64,000 nucleotides of DNA from Piezodorus guildinii (taxonomy: Eukaryota > Arthropoda > Insecta > Hemiptera > Pentatomidae): assembly GCA_023052935.1 (NCBI GenBank), contig CM041295.1:166427366-166491365 (forward strand). Reading direction: 5' to 3'. Below, piece after piece: positions 32,885-44,800 of the stretch (its first letter is position 1; each line of letters opens with the position of its first letter). The notes under the pieces are model-generated. The model was not told the DNA's origin. It saw nothing but the letters and a program-made list of their open reading frames with translations, and ran no database searches. The position numbers and the translations under genes were made by a program.

Positions 32885-35495
32885 CTATCCCAGATTCCTT
32901 AAGTAAGTGCATTCCAGATTCCTTAAGTGCATAGTAAGGCTTTTGATTTTATCTCTTTTCCTGTAGTGCAAAATTCTTCTCAGGATAGAGTTTTGCCATA
33001 CACTTAACCTGGATTCCTCCTTCATTGTCAATGCCCATGTTTGACATCCATATGTAATTGAAGGGAGAACGCAGCTTTCAAACATTACTTTCTTAGCTTC
33101 TAAACTAAAGTTTCCCTTCATTACTTCTTTTAGGAGCCAGTATTTTTTCCATCCCATCGTTATTCTTCTTTGCACTTCTTTTGCCATCCGGTTATGAAAA
33201 GATACGAGCTGTCCGAGGTAGACGAATTCGTCCACATACCCTAACGCTACATTATTAATTTTTATTTCCTTCTTTGTACTATTTGTCATCAGTACCGTTT
33301 TAGAATAGTTTGGGACCAGACCTGCTTCTGCGCTGTGGATTAGGAGACTTTCTAACATAGTTTTCATTTCTTCAACATTTTCCGAAATCAGTACTATATC
33401 ATCTACAAATTTCAGATGATTCAGCTTCCTCCCATTAATATTGCAACCTTTTTCGCTCCAATCCATTTCTCTGAACACTTTCTTTAGAAGTGCTATAAAC
33501 AAGGATGGTGATAGCGGGTCTCCCTGTCTCACTCCTCTACTTATATGAAAGTTCGGTCCCTTTTTCTCCATTTCAATATAACCTTTATTCCCATAATACA
33601 ACCTTCCTATGATTGATATATATTTCTCTGGAAGTCCTAATTGTTTCAATGCCTCAATAATACTACCGTGATAAACACTGTCAAAGGCCTTCCTGAAATC
33701 TAAAAAACAAAAATACAAAGTAAAATTATACTCTTTACTTTTTTCTATTAACTGATTTACAACTTGCAGATGATCAATCACCGAGAAATTTTTTCTATAG
33801 CCAGCTTGTTCTACTGATAGATTTGCAGTAATGTATGGAGCTATTCTTCTGCTGATAACTGAAGTAAATAGCTTGCCTATAGTGGAACAGAGGGATATTG
33901 GCCTATAATTATCAATTTTAGATTTATCACCTTTTTTGTGCAATAAAATTATTTTTGCGGTTTTCCACTCCTCTGGAATATAATTCTCTACTAAAATCAA
34001 ATTAAACATCTTACATAACTCTACAGCTAAAACCTCTCCTCCTGCTAATAAAACTTCATTTCTTATTCCATCCGGTCCTGGTGCTTTTTGAGTTTTTAAA
34101 TTTGAAATAGCTGCCATAATTTCCGAGCTTAATATTTCTGGAATGTTTTCTCCAGATATCTGTAGTGTTTCTCCGTAATTACATCTGTAATTATAAAGTT
34201 GCCTAAAATAATCTGTTGCTATTTCAACAATATCTTTTCTTTTGGTAACCTCTTTACCTGCCTTGTCCTGAAGTGAGTAAAACCATTGTTTGTTGGGAAA
34301 TAATTCTCTCTTGATTTTCCTACTTGATCTATTGGTCTGAATGATATCCTGTATTATCTTATCATTGTATGTCTTTATGTCTATTTTAATATTTTTCCTG
34401 ATTAATTTATTTATTTCAGCTAATTGATTTTTTTTCCAGCTCATTTTTGATTTCTATTGCTTGTAGTGACCGTCTAATTTTCAAAAGATCTTTAGTTTCC
34501 TGCGATAGTTTGTCTTTCTTATTATTACCACCCGTCGAGGAAGCTGCTTTTTTATAGCTTTCCTGTAGTGCTTTTATCATTTTCTCATATTTTTCCTATA
34601 CTGTATGTGGAGAAGACTCTTTTTCTATTTTTACTAAATTTCTTTTCAAAATAGCTCTGAATTCCTCAGCACTACTAATATTAAAATTCATCCCCTCATT
34701 TAGGATCTTAAAGGGCCTGTCTTTTTTAAATTTACCGGTAGAAATCTTTGCTCTAACTAATCTATGATCGGTATTATAATTTAGATTTTGTATCACCTCG
34801 ACATTTTTCAAAAATTGTATATGGTTTACTAATACATAATCAATTTGAAACCTTTCTCCTTTTGGGGATTTCCAAGTTCATTTATTTTTTACTTTTTTAC
34901 CGAAAAAGGAGTTGCCCACTTTTAGTTTGTGGGCTAGTGCAAAATTGATGATTGCGTCACCCCCTTCATTCCTTTTACCATATGTCTTATCTCCCATTAC
35001 AACCTCTTCTCCTTTAATCCGCTGTCCGATTCTTCCGTTGAAGTCCCCCATAACGACTATGTAATTATTCTTTCTAGGCATTCTATGGAGAACCTCGTCC
35101 AGCTTTATATAAAAATCTTCCTTATCTAGCTCGGTGGAATCTGCAGTGGGAGCATGCACTTGTATGATTGATATTGTTTTATTTCTACCCACAGATATTG
35201 TTAAAAGCCCAATTCTCACATTTATTTCTTGACAATTTAAAATTTTATTCTTTAATTTAAATGTAACTAAAACCCCAATACCATATGGACCATTCGTCGA
35301 AGAGGTGTGTAAGAATACACAACCAGATTTTAGTTGCTCAATTCGTTTTGTCTTCCTCCTCACTTCTGCAAGCCCAATAATATCCCATTTAATATACATC
35401 ATAGCTGTTTCCAGTTCCAAAAGCCTATCCTCTCCCAGCAATGTTCTAACGTTAAGTGAACAAACATTGAGGGATTCCGTATTATTCTTAGAAGT
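32885..35495 (-). pseudogene. EN-RT ORF2 of the RTE-type LINE
   Basis: Endonuclease from about 35495: LNVCSLNVRTLLGEDR, WDIIGLAEVRRKT, YGIGVLVTFKL, VVMGDFNGRIGQ, then a stop at 34878, and NTDHRLVRAKI near 34770-34740. A frameshift lies between 34600 and 34450. RT at 34444-32885 is open for 519 residues: TQKAPGPDGIRNEVL, DNYRPISLCSTIGKLF, EQAGYRKNFSVIDHL, FLDFRKAFDSVYH, RGVRQGDPLSPSLF, and active-site box FVDDIVLISE (FADD usual; aspartates kept), FVYLGQLVS. The C-terminal basic part continues at 32818-32501 in the same frame after a stop, with WNSILRRI and RRRGRQCRRWRDTLK. Confidence 0.88.
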
Positions 35496-35504
35496 TTTTA
35501 TCTG

Positions 35505-36188
35505 CTAGGACCTTCTAGAAAAAGAAGGTATGCTATCTAATTTTTCTTCTGCATTGGAAAAACTATCAGGTCTTTTTGAATTTTCAGTTTTTGATACTGG
35601 ATAGTAAGCTTCTAAACTGTTACTTCTTTTATGCAAACCTTTAACATTTTTTATATTACTTTTTCTTTTAGGAGTATTTTTCATTAGGTTTTCTTTTAAT
35701 GCTTCTTCTTCAGCTGATTCAGGTGAACTTTCATCGCTGCGAAGCCTTTTGCCCCTTGTTTTCTCTTGCGTTTCTAGATGTTCGAGTGTAAATAGTTTTC
35801 CATCCACGAGTAACTTATCATATCTGATAGCACACTGTACACCTTGTTTCCTGTAGTACAAAAAATAGGGAAATAGTTGCTTCCTATTTTTTCTGACAGC
35901 TTCAGGGAGATCTTCCTTAATTTTAATATTTTTAAATTCCACATTATTATTGAGGAGCTTCTTTTTCCTGAGTATATCATTCCTTAATATATTTGAAATC
36001 AAAGTCACTTTAACAGGTGGATGATCTAATTTCCTATTTATTAAATAAACACTCCTAATATCGTATGACCGAATTTGTACATCTATTGCATTACATATCT
36101 TAATGAACTCTTCTATTATTGTCTTTTTATCTGCCTTATTTATTCCAAAAATAACTAAATTGAATTTTCTTTCATATTCTCGGGTTGG
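35505..36188 (-). pseudogene. ORF1 of the RTE-type LINE, 5'-truncated
   Basis: Open from the truncation point at 36188 to TAG at 35505. Starts REYERKFNLVIFGINK, an RRM-like strand as in L1-type ORF1 proteins, then DIRSVYLINRKLDHPPVKV and NRKQLFPYFLYYRKQGVQCA. It ends in a basic serine-rich tail. ORF2 follows in the same frame, separated by this TAG and about ten codons, so the two could once have been joined or translated by readthrough. Confidence 0.8.
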
Positions 36189-36201
36189 TGACGATTGGTA
36201 A

Positions 36202-36825
36202 AACTAATTAATTATTGTATATAACATAAATTATTGTGTGATGGGCCTGATGTGTGTGAGGGAGTGAGGTTATAACACACAGCTGGTGGGAGCAAAGAGG
36301 TTATGTGAAATGGATTTGTCACTGCCTCAAACATGTTTATATTTTAGTTTTCTTTATATTTAATTGAGGGTCATTTTTATTTATTATTTTATTTTCTGTG
36401 TTTTATGATAGTAGAAAGATTATTTTATTTTACAGTGGCAAATCCATTGCAACCTCTCACCAGCTGTGGTTTTTGATCTATCTGGATTAGTGTGTGCTCC
36501 TCATATTGCTTTCCTTTTTTTATATTCTTTTATTCTTCATTTTATTCAACTGTCTGAACAATAAAAGAACCATTTGAACCCGTAGTGCCAGGCTGTAGTC
36601 ATTTCGCCCTCACCTCCTCTAAAATATTAATTAAGTTTTTTTTTTATTGTATACATTTATATTTTTAAGAATTATTGTAAACTTTGGAAAAATTTAACTG
36701 TTCCCATTCCTGTAGAATCCTTTCCTACAATACACTTTCCTATCCAGAACCTCCATCTGAAGGACTACTATATCATAACAATATTCACTGACAAACTTAA
36801 CCATTGCACTCAAGGGGCTTCGTGC
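36202..36825. other. 3' interior of the LTR remnant
   Basis: No intact frame. Contains AATAAAAGAACC near 36559 followed by GC-richer text, which may be the end of another old LTR. It leads into the polypurine tract, so it is probably the last internal part of the element whose gag lies at 27119. Confidence 0.45.
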
Positions 36826-36839
36826 TTAAGGGGGAGAGT
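36826..36839 (+). other. Polypurine tract
   Basis: TTAAGGGGGAGAGT lies immediately before the LTR start AGTTATAG. This is the expected plus-strand priming site of a gypsy-type element. Confidence 0.75.
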
Positions 36840-37260
36840 AGTTATAGAATGAGACTTAACTAATAAATAATATAGAGTAATTATTAAAAACTTCCTTTTC
36901 CATATCTAAGGCTGTCACCCATAAACCCAGCTACCTAGAAAGGACTGACCAAGTACCGACAAAGGACACATACCTGTACTTAGGACACAGTATCCAACAC
37001 CTGTAAGCACTTGCTTTGTGGTATCCATGCCGCCTCCTCATCCCCTCTACAATCCCTTGCTATATATACCCTTTGATCCTCTTGAAACTCATCATTCTAG
37101 TTGTAACATTACTTGTGTCACACTCAAAGAAGGAGACCTCGGAATGTACACTTGTAGTCACCCAAACTCCTCAGCACAGTGTATTGTAGTCAGAATATGT
37201 ATTATGTTCTCATAATAAAAGCAATATTTTAATATCTTCACTGTGTGTGATTCATTAACT
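36840..37260 (+). repeat. 3' LTR of gypsy/errantivirus-like element
   Basis: 421 bp starting AGTTAT and ending TTAACT, the AGTTA...AACT inverted ends typical of insect gypsy/errantivirus LTRs. It contains a TATATATA box (about 37063), AATAAAAGC (37213-37221) as a polyadenylation signal, and matches the partial 5' LTR at 23827-23994 over its last 170 bases. A polypurine tract precedes it. Confidence 0.88.
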
Positions 37261-37554
37261 TATGAAATTGCGTATTTTGTTTAGAGCCTCTGAGCACCCT
37301 GGAAATCAATTCCCTATCCAAATCATGTATCTAGGATCCTGCTGGTCAAACTTGATATTGCATATGTGAAGAATTTTGCATCAGTTTATTTAATTTAAAA
37401 ATTTTTTTTAATTAAAAAAAAAGTTATTTTTAATTTTTAAAAAAATGTTTTAAAATCCACCTGTGCCGGTCCAATGTCCGGATCAAAAAGAATGTTGGGA
37501 AACTGTAAGGTATTAACGAAAAAAACATAATAGCGGAGTCAAAAAGTAGTCGGT

Positions 37555-37650
37555 CCAACGGGGTCAGTTGCCTTCACTTCCAGCTGGTCCTCCTTGACGC
37601 TCCGATTGGTGCATTAAAATCTCCTATCATAATCTTTATTTAAGCTCTAC
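37555..37650 (-). pseudogene. LINE endonuclease scrap
   Basis: A short minus-strand read contains KIMIGDFNAPIGASRRTSWK and then a stop. GDFNA is the catalytic box of AP-like LINE endonucleases. Nothing else of that element is recognisable nearby. Confidence 0.55.
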
Positions 37651-37901
37651 TAAGCATCACATGAACAGTCATACGTTACATCGTCTCTCAGATTTTTGCT
37701 TTTTTCAGTAGAAATTCGCTTGAATTCAGTCTGGAGAACATCACTAGACCTCAGGAATACTACGGCAGTGAATATTGGAGAAATTTGATCAGCTGATTGC
37801 CGCTAGCTCGGCAAGCTCGGGCTCGCTTTTCTTTTACTTATCTTTCTTTTATCTTTAATTCTTATCTCATTATTTATTTATTATTATTATTTTCTTAATC
37901 A

Positions 37902-39213
37902 ATGAGATATTTTCATCAAGTCATGTCCTCAAAGTCTGCAAGTAAAAGATCTAGATCTGCAGGTTCTAACTCGTCCACCACAAAACAGAGACCCCGCCGT
38001 GAACAAAATAAAAAAACGATTCCACCAGCGACCGCGTCAGCTACCTCATTAGGATCTGAACCACAGCCCAGCACATCATCACAAGGAATAACTGATGAAT
38101 CCCCGTTTTTTACACCGAATACATTTGAGATCCTCCAAAATGAAAAAGAAACCATGGAATCTTCTCCTATACCCAGGGAACCACTACCTCCACCAATATT
38201 TGTTAAAAATATCAAAACATTTAAACTGTTGTGTGCGCATTTAAACAAAGTAACTGACCCTAATAGTTATTATTGTATAAGTAGAACCAATGATACTAAA
38301 ATATCTCCGACTACTGCTGAAACCTACAGAAAGATTGTAAAATATCTGACTGCGAACCTGACTTTCATACTTACCACCTGCGCCAGGAGAGAGCATTAAG
38401 GTCTTAATCAGAAATCTACATTCCTCAACACCCGTTGAAGCTATCAAAGAAGAACAGACAGAATTAGGATTCCAGGTGAGGCAAGTCACCAACGTTCTAA
38501 AAGATAAAAGTACACTGCCTCTATTCTTCGTGGACTTGGAACCATCAGCAGGAGTCGAAAAAATCTATGACCTCAGTAAACTGTACTATACCCGTGTAAA
38601 AGTTGAAAAACCTTACACAAAGAAAGAAATAGTTCAGTGTCATAACTGTCAGGCATATGGTCATACCAAAAGTTATTGCCATCACATACCACTCTGTGTG
38701 AAATGCGGTGAACAGCATAAATCAGAAGAATGTACAAGATCAAGATCAACAAACGCTGTATGTGCCCTGTGCCTCAAGGACCACCCGGCAAGCTACAAGG
38801 GATGTGAAATCTACAAGAAACTCAGAACCAGATACCAAAACCCTCAAGATCCGAATGAAACAGCTATACCAATCAGAAGCAGACGAGAACCATCAAAACT
38901 TGTAAATTCTCACGTGTCATTTGCCCACTTGCTTGGAGGTGGAAACCAGAGTCATGAAGTCGAGGCACTGCCGGAACAACGTTTTCCTCAACATTCTCAA
39001 TCTATTGTACAACAATATATCCCTCAAAGTTTACCTAATCTTCAAAAAACTCCTCAACATCAAATTTCTCATATCCCTTCACCATCAAACGTCACAGATC
39101 TTACCAGTCTAATGACATCGTTCATCTCCGAAATCAAATCTCTTGTTATGCCGCTTATATCACTCCTTACAAATCTAGTATCAAATCTAAACCCTGCCTT
39201 GAAAAATCCTTAA
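37902..39213 (+). pseudogene. ORF1 (gag-like) of the Jockey element
   Basis: Nucleic-acid-binding protein of a Jockey LINE. The N-terminal part (37902-38399) is basic and proline/serine-rich, and the second part (38476-39213) is in another frame. The shift lies near 38370. C-terminal half: PRE_C2HC-like region followed by three zinc knuckles, CHNCQAYGHTKSYC, CVKCGEQHKSEEC and CALCLKDHPASYKGC (38637-38810). ORF2 starts at 39214, immediately after the ORF1 stop. Confidence 0.88.
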
Positions 39214-41632
39214 ATGACTTCACCTAACTCCTTATTCGTTCTCATTTGGAATGCGAATGGTGTTAGAAATCATACTGACGAACTGACAGCCTTGCTGCAA
39301 GACAAAACAATCGATGTTGCCCTTATAACTGAAACAAGACTAACGACTAAACAGTACTTTAAAATACCGCAATACATGACATACCGTACTGACCACCCAG
39401 ACGGCAAAGCCCATGCCGGTTCTGCTATCACTGTCCACCAATCCCTCTCTCATCATTTACTCCCACTTCCCACCTATGATTTCCTACAAGCCACAGCCAT
39501 AGTAATCAAGACTTTTTCCTTTCCGGTAACCCTCACATCTGCATATTGCCCTCCAAAACATTCCATTTCCAATTCCGAATTTGTATCCTTCCTGGATTCC
39601 TTAGGAAATCGTTTCATTCTGGGTGCAGACTTAAACGCCAAGCATCAGCAGTGGGGTTCCAGAAGCACGAATTCTCGGGGACGAACTTTGCTGTCTGCAC
39701 TCAACTATCGAAAGTTTAATATCCAGTCTCCTGACTCCCCTACTTACTGGCCAACCGATCCAAACCGCAATCCTGACATCCTCGACTTCTTTATCCACAG
39801 CGGGTTAGGCTCCATCAACTTGTCTGTAACTCGCATTGATGAACTATCCTCAGACGATAGTCCACTGATCCTAAAAGTATCTCTCCCTCCAATTCCAAAA
39901 CCCATTCCACCATCATTCATCCGAGGCCCTGTCAACTGAAACCTTTTCCGCCAAATCCTGACCGATAATATTGACCTCAGAGTAACCCTCAAAACCCCAG
40001 ATGACCTAGATAATTCCGTCTATTCCTTTACCACCACCATCCAACAAGCTGTCTGGACTGCCTCCTCTCCTAAACACTCCAATATAAATCCTCACCAAAA
40101 TCATTTTTCACAACATATTAAAGACCTCATCCATACCAAACGCCGAGCAAGATCATTATGGCAGCGCACCCGACACCCAACAGATCGCCGCTCCTATAAC
40201 TTCTATTGTAGACAATTGAAGAGGGAGTTGGCGACCTTCCGTTCCCAGCCCTTTAATTCCTACCTCTCCTATCTATCAGCTCGTGATAATTCCATGTGGA
40301 ATGTCACGAAAAAGATCCTTAAATATCATCATGTTTCCCATCCTCTCCGACGTGGTGATGACTCCTGGTTTGCGTCTGATGAAGATAAAGCCGAGGAATT
40401 CGCCACAAACCTCTCCAAAGTATTCATTCCTCACCCGGAATCCCACATCAATCACACCGCAACAGTGCAAGACTTTCTTACGTCACCAATTCCACTTTCC
40501 CTACCTCCTAAAGCTATTAATCCCTCTGAGGTCAAATATCTTCTCCGAAAACTGACCCTCCGTAAATCTCCTGGACACGATCTCCTTACTCCCCAGATCC
40601 TCCGACAACTTCCGCAGAAAGCTATTATATGAGTTGTAGACCATATTTCCTCAGCTCTTGAATGCAAAGAGTATTGTTCTAGTGCGTTGCTGGACATTGC
40701 GCAAGCTTTTGACCGGGTATGGCACACTGGATTACTCTTCAAGCTGAAAACCCATTTACCCCAGTCTCTATACCTCATTCTCCGATCCTATCTCTCAAAC
40801 CGTTCCTTCCGAGTTCGCTGTGGTGTAGAATTTTCTAACCTTTATCCCGTTGAGGCCGGTGTTCCTCAAGGCAGCGTCTTGGGACCCGTCCTCTACATCC
40901 TTTACACTGCTGATATTCCTACACATCCTGATACCTTTCTGGCAACTTTTGCAGACGACACCGCCATCCTATCATCCAGTTCCAGCCCTGAAACAACATC
41001 CTTAAACCTGCAAAGACACCTTTCTCTTATCGAAGACTGGTGTAATGCTTGGCGCAGAAAGGTGAACGAAGCCAAATGCAAACACGTAACCTTCACTCTT
41101 CGACGAAACTCCTGTCCGCCAGTTTACTTCAATTCCATTCCAATTCCTCCTTCAGATAGTCCGGTACCTTGGCTTACTGTTAGACAAAAGATTGACTTGG
41201 AACCCACAGACAAGACTTAAAAGACAAGAACTCAACCGACAATTAGGACAATTATACCGACTACTCAACAGAAAATCTGAACTTACAGTCGACAACAAAT
41301 TATTAATCTACAGGACAATACTGAAGCCCATCTGGACCTACGGACTTGAACTGTGGGGGACAGCTAAACGTACTAACATCAAACGCATTCAATCCTTTCA
41401 ATCCAAAGTCCTCCGTACAATAGTAAATGCTCCTTATTATGTCTCCAACTATACCTTGCGCCACGACCTTAATGTTCCTTTTATTTCAGACCTAATTCCA
41501 TCCAAATTTTCCAAATTCCACCAGAATCTCATTCATCATCCTAATCCTCTAGCTCAATCCCTATACAGCTCCGCTCATCCATACAACCCACCTAGAAGGT
41601 TGAAACGGCAGTGGCACCGCGATCATTTGTAA
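39214..41632 (+). pseudogene. ORF2 (EN-RT) of the Jockey element, broken
   Basis: Endonuclease at 39214-39939: FVLIWNANGV, DVALITETRL, FILGADLNAKHQQWGS, and LSSDDSPLIL where SDH is usual. A TGA at 39937 stands where the copy at position 200 has TGG (Trp). The frame continues, with linker KRRARSLWQRTRHP, to RKSPGHDLLTPQILRQL. Then a TGA at 40630 coincides with an internal deletion that removes the first RT boxes. It resumes at DHISSALECKEYC, LDIAQAFDRVWH, AGVPQGSVLGPVLY and FADDTAILSS. A frameshift near 41165 leads to 41192-41632, ending NPPRRLKRQWHRDHL. RT aspartates are present, but the protein is not functional. Confidence 0.9.
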
Positions 41633-41913
41633 ATATATTGGAGTTCTAGCACTGGCTAGATTCTCCACTCAATGTGATGTATGTATGACTGTGTGTATGT
41701 GTATATAGGTATAAGTGAATTCTTGACTTTATTGTATTGATTCATTATTGTGTATATATTTTATTGTAATTTTATGCCGTGTAAATATTGTATGAATGTA
41801 GTATGTATGATATCTTTCAGCACTACTATTGATGTCCAAATTGGGAAAGATTGTAATTTTACTCAATAAAAATTGTTGTTGTTGAAAAAAAAACAAAAAA
41901 ACCTAAGCATCAC

Positions 41914-42417
41914 GTATTCTCAATGAATTAAAGCCATTGGCAGGTATATCTGCTTCCTAAGACCTACGCTCGATACGAGAACTAGCGTTGCCCGAACGCA
42001 TGGAATGTTTACCATGTATATTAAATGTATATTCTATCCTTTTATCAACGTATATAGAAGGAAAGTAAATAATGTCTTTGGTCTCTTAGAGTAATAATAA
42101 AAAAATACAGTAAAAAATAAATAAAAAAAGACAGATAACAAAAACCCAAAAGCTTTTTAGGGTAATAGTTGTCGAAGTTGAAATATTTGTTATCGAATGA
42201 CACAAAAATCTTAAAATGTATCGTTTCCATACAGATCAGCTGTTAATAAACATATTCCATTCGAACAACATCTAAAAAGAATTCAACGTGAATAGATAAC
42301 AGTGTATTTTAAATTAAAGTCATACTAATAAGCAGCTATTTGAATAATCAATAACCAATAAGAGTAGAAAATCAAAAGTGTAAGGATATAAGTAAGCTAG
42401 GAAAGATAGCAACTGAC
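41914..42417. other. Gene B intron DNA, no features
   Basis: AT-rich. It follows the donor of the exon at 42418 on the minus strand. The next coding exon of gene B was not found here. Confidence 0.5.
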
Positions 42418-42513
42418 CTGAAGCATATTTCTTGCTTGTATCTCTCAACAGTGGCTTGGTAAATCCTCTCTGCAGCAAAATCACCATCTTCTGAACGGAA
42501 CACTAAATAGCAC
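42418..42513 (-). CDS. Gene B exon (fourth visible)
   Basis: Acceptor CCATTTTCAG and donor TTCAG/GTCAGT bound a 96-base exon, entering and leaving in phase 2. It reads CYLVFRSEDGDFAAERIYQ followed by ATVERYKQEICF. Phase agrees with the donor at 44516. The following exon is unidentified. The ~37 kb to the left is mostly transposable elements, so either a very long intron or a lost gene end is possible. Confidence 0.8.
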
Positions 42514-42693
42514 CTGAAAATGGTTTGTATTTATAGAATAACTCTCTCTCATCAATATTATTTGTTTCTCTTCTCTTATCTTAAGTTATAAGATGGTGTT
42601 ATTCGTATATAAATTTTGAATAAACATTGTATTTTCTTAAAAGTTATTAGGAATAAACGAACTTATATATAATCTTGTTTAATAAATATGATA

Positions 42694-42750
<57 letters not shown>

Positions 42751-43360
42751 ACTAACTTATTTCAACTATGTAAGGATGTGGTATATGAGCGAAAGAGGAA
42801 TGGAGCGCTGTGAACGATGAGGTAATATAAAAATAACAATCCACCAAACATTAATTTTTTAATTAATTCCTTATAATTATATATATGATTAATTAATTAC
42901 GACAGAAACACTAACAAACAATATCAATCTCTTAATGCTATAGCGTGAACAATATTCTTTGTTAGCCCATCTTTAGCTAACACAAATAAACTGGATGGTT
43001 TATTCACTCGAGAGCCTCGTATAATTGTCTGTGTGAACAAAACATGAGTTACACTGAGACAGTAAAATGATAATTGTAAAGATTACTACTACGCTTGATT
43101 CATAAACAATAATAATGACCGGAAACTGTGGAGGGACTGAAAGAAAGAGGCTGAAGGCTTATTGTCTGAGAGAAAGAGGAGACCGAGACGGTGATTTTGT
43201 TTATTGCGATGAGACATCCCTACTCTGTGCTGTTTGCTGGATGAGAAGTGACACCGGTAGATCTCTGGCGGGGATACCTTACGAAGTGATAATTGATCAG
43301 TTATCGAGCAGAGTGAAAAATTATTAGTTACTAAAATAACTATTAAAAAATAGGGGTTGG
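42514..43360. other. Gene B intron with microsatellite
   Basis: AT-rich intron holding the AT repeat at 42698-42745. A 70-residue plus-strand frame at 43115-43327 has no supporting features and is not called a gene. Confidence 0.5.
42698..42745. repeat. (AT)n microsatellite
   Basis: Forty-eight bases of AT/TA dinucleotides. Confidence 0.95.
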
Positions 43361-43625
43361 TGACAGAAGGGTGAAAATCTAGGGTTCTATGTATTTTTTA
43401 ATGCAACATTATAAAAAAATTATTTAAAAAAATTAAAAAAATAATGTTAGGGGTGGACAACCCTTATCACTTAGGGGTATGAAAAATATATAGTAGCCGA
43501 CTCTCAGACCTATTGAATATGCATATAAAATTTCATAAAAATCGGTCAAGCCATTTCGGATGTGTATGGTAACTAACATTGTGATACGAGAATTTTATAT
43601 ATTAGATATATATAAAATCTTTTCT
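43360..43625. repeat. Probable dispersed-repeat end
   Basis: Text of the kind AATTTCATAAAAATCGGTCA, CCATTTCGG, GTAACTAACATTGTGA and ACGAGAATTTTATATATTAG is a phrase often repeated through insect genomes at the ends of non-coding elements. Class not determined. It lies in a gene B intron. Confidence 0.45.
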
Positions 43626-44515
43626 GAAATACAGTTAAATAGCTCAAGCTTTTAGAAAAGTTCATATGCAATAAAATAAGTCGTACAAGGTAATACAATG
43701 TTAAGCCCATCAACTTACGAACATATGTTCCCAAAATGTTCACCAAAAGGGAATTTCAACTGAAACAAATTAAATTTAAAAAAACGTCCCATTGAATAGA
43801 CATATTTAACAGATCGTAATGCGTTACATTTATAGATACGCTCTTAAACCTAAGCACTAAATGTTTCTAAGCAGGGACGGGTCCCTAGTATATAGATAAC
43901 TTCTTTAATTGGTCATATAAATATGCGGTTTACTAATATTAAATGAGTGCTATATTTTCAAATAACATAAAAAATAATATTTTATTAAATATTAAATTCT
44001 CATGCTACAATTATTCAATTGTTTTCCTCAAGTTGATATTTATTTAATAACAACTCTGTTTTATTGGTGTGTTGTTGAGTGTAGTGGGGAGTGTTGTTTT
44101 TTGGTTAGTCGGTATGTCAACAAGTCCCTTTTATATTAAAGTTTCGAAGTTTAGCGGAAGACAGGTATCAAGGAACTGGAATTCATTGATTCAGTTAATA
44201 TTTCTATTTGACTGGGAGTTTATCATGCAGTTGAACTCTTATTTGCAGTTCTTTTAAACACACAACTTTAATCATAAAATAACAGTATCCATCTCAAGAA
44301 CAATAGCTGTATCCTTAACTACATAATATATGATCGCTACATTAGAAGACACATTACTAATGTGAAATTTTATGAAGTGTAAAAGAAATCTGTGACTTGC
44401 ACAGAGTGACGGTTAAAAGAAAACGTACAAAGTAGTAGAATTATAAAATAAAGGAGACAGTTAGTAGAAAGAAGCAAGTCAGGAAATCATATCTATTACG
44501 ATAAATGTTACTTAC
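43626..44515. other. Gene B intron, no features
   Basis: AT-rich. No coding exon, RNA gene or clear repeat recognised. Confidence 0.5.
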
Positions 44516-44800
44516 CTTTGGACGTAATAAGGCCCATGAGCTAGAGAGGTTGGTAAGACAACGAAGCAATCATATTTTTTAATGTAGTTATATACAGACA
44601 CCCTTTGCCAACTGTGCTTTATTACTGTGATGGCCTTGTACTTTCCCATATCCTTAATTTGCCAAGTTGCTGGGTAAACTCTTGTTTTGTCGAGATACCT
44701 CTTGTAATCGTTTTTAGGAACCGGTATCCAAGCAATGGCTGGTACACCACACTCTTCACCATCTTCGTTCCTGCACGTTGTCAGCCATTCCTCATCAACC
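44516..44800 (-). CDS. Gene B exon (third visible)
   Basis: 285 bases between acceptor CCTTTGTAG and donor CAAAG/GTAAGT, phase 2 at both ends. The first codon completes an arginine split across the intron. It encodes VDEEWLTTCRNEDGEEC, then GVPAIAWIPVPKNDYKRY, a tryptophan/tyrosine-rich ordered segment (HSWQRVSVYNYIKKYDCF) and LPTSLAHGPYYVQ. It looks like a folded domain rather than low complexity. No family recognised. Confidence 0.85.

Larger units (their letters stand above)
32317..36188 (-). mobile_element. RTE-type LINE with 13-bp TSD
   Basis: A 3.87-kb minus-strand LINE flanked by an exact 13-mer TGACGATTGGTAA (32304-32316 and 36189-36201). The 3' terminus is a short tandem repeat, (TTCA)n on the minus strand, rather than poly(A), and is followed inward by AATAAAGCC text. 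It contains ORF1 with an RRM-like fold, AP endonuclease and RT. It is 5'-truncated inside ORF1 at 36188. The RT resembles RTE or L1-like insect elements; exact clade uncertain. Confidence 0.88.
37661..41902 (+). mobile_element. Near full-length Jockey-clade LINE with 11-bp TSD
   Basis: A 4.24-kb insertion flanked by identical CTAAGCATCAC (37650-37660 and 41903-41913). The 5' end reads ATGAACAGTCATACGTTACA; a CAGT-like start is usual for Jockey elements, where it forms part of an internal promoter. ORF1, ORF2, 3' untranslated region, AATAAA (41863-41868) and an A-rich tail are all present in order. Several coding lesions show it is no longer active. Closely related 5'-truncated copies lie at 1, 14248 and 46935. 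Confidence 0.95.

Noticed and set aside
36202..36600. A second complete LTR
   Set aside because: An AATAAA-like signal and GC-rich end are present, but no matching partner, polypurine tract or clear terminal dinucleotides were found.
43115..43327. Small plus-strand cysteine-containing frame of 70 residues
   Set aside because: Lies in a gene B intron, has no splice or homology support, and is short enough to be chance.
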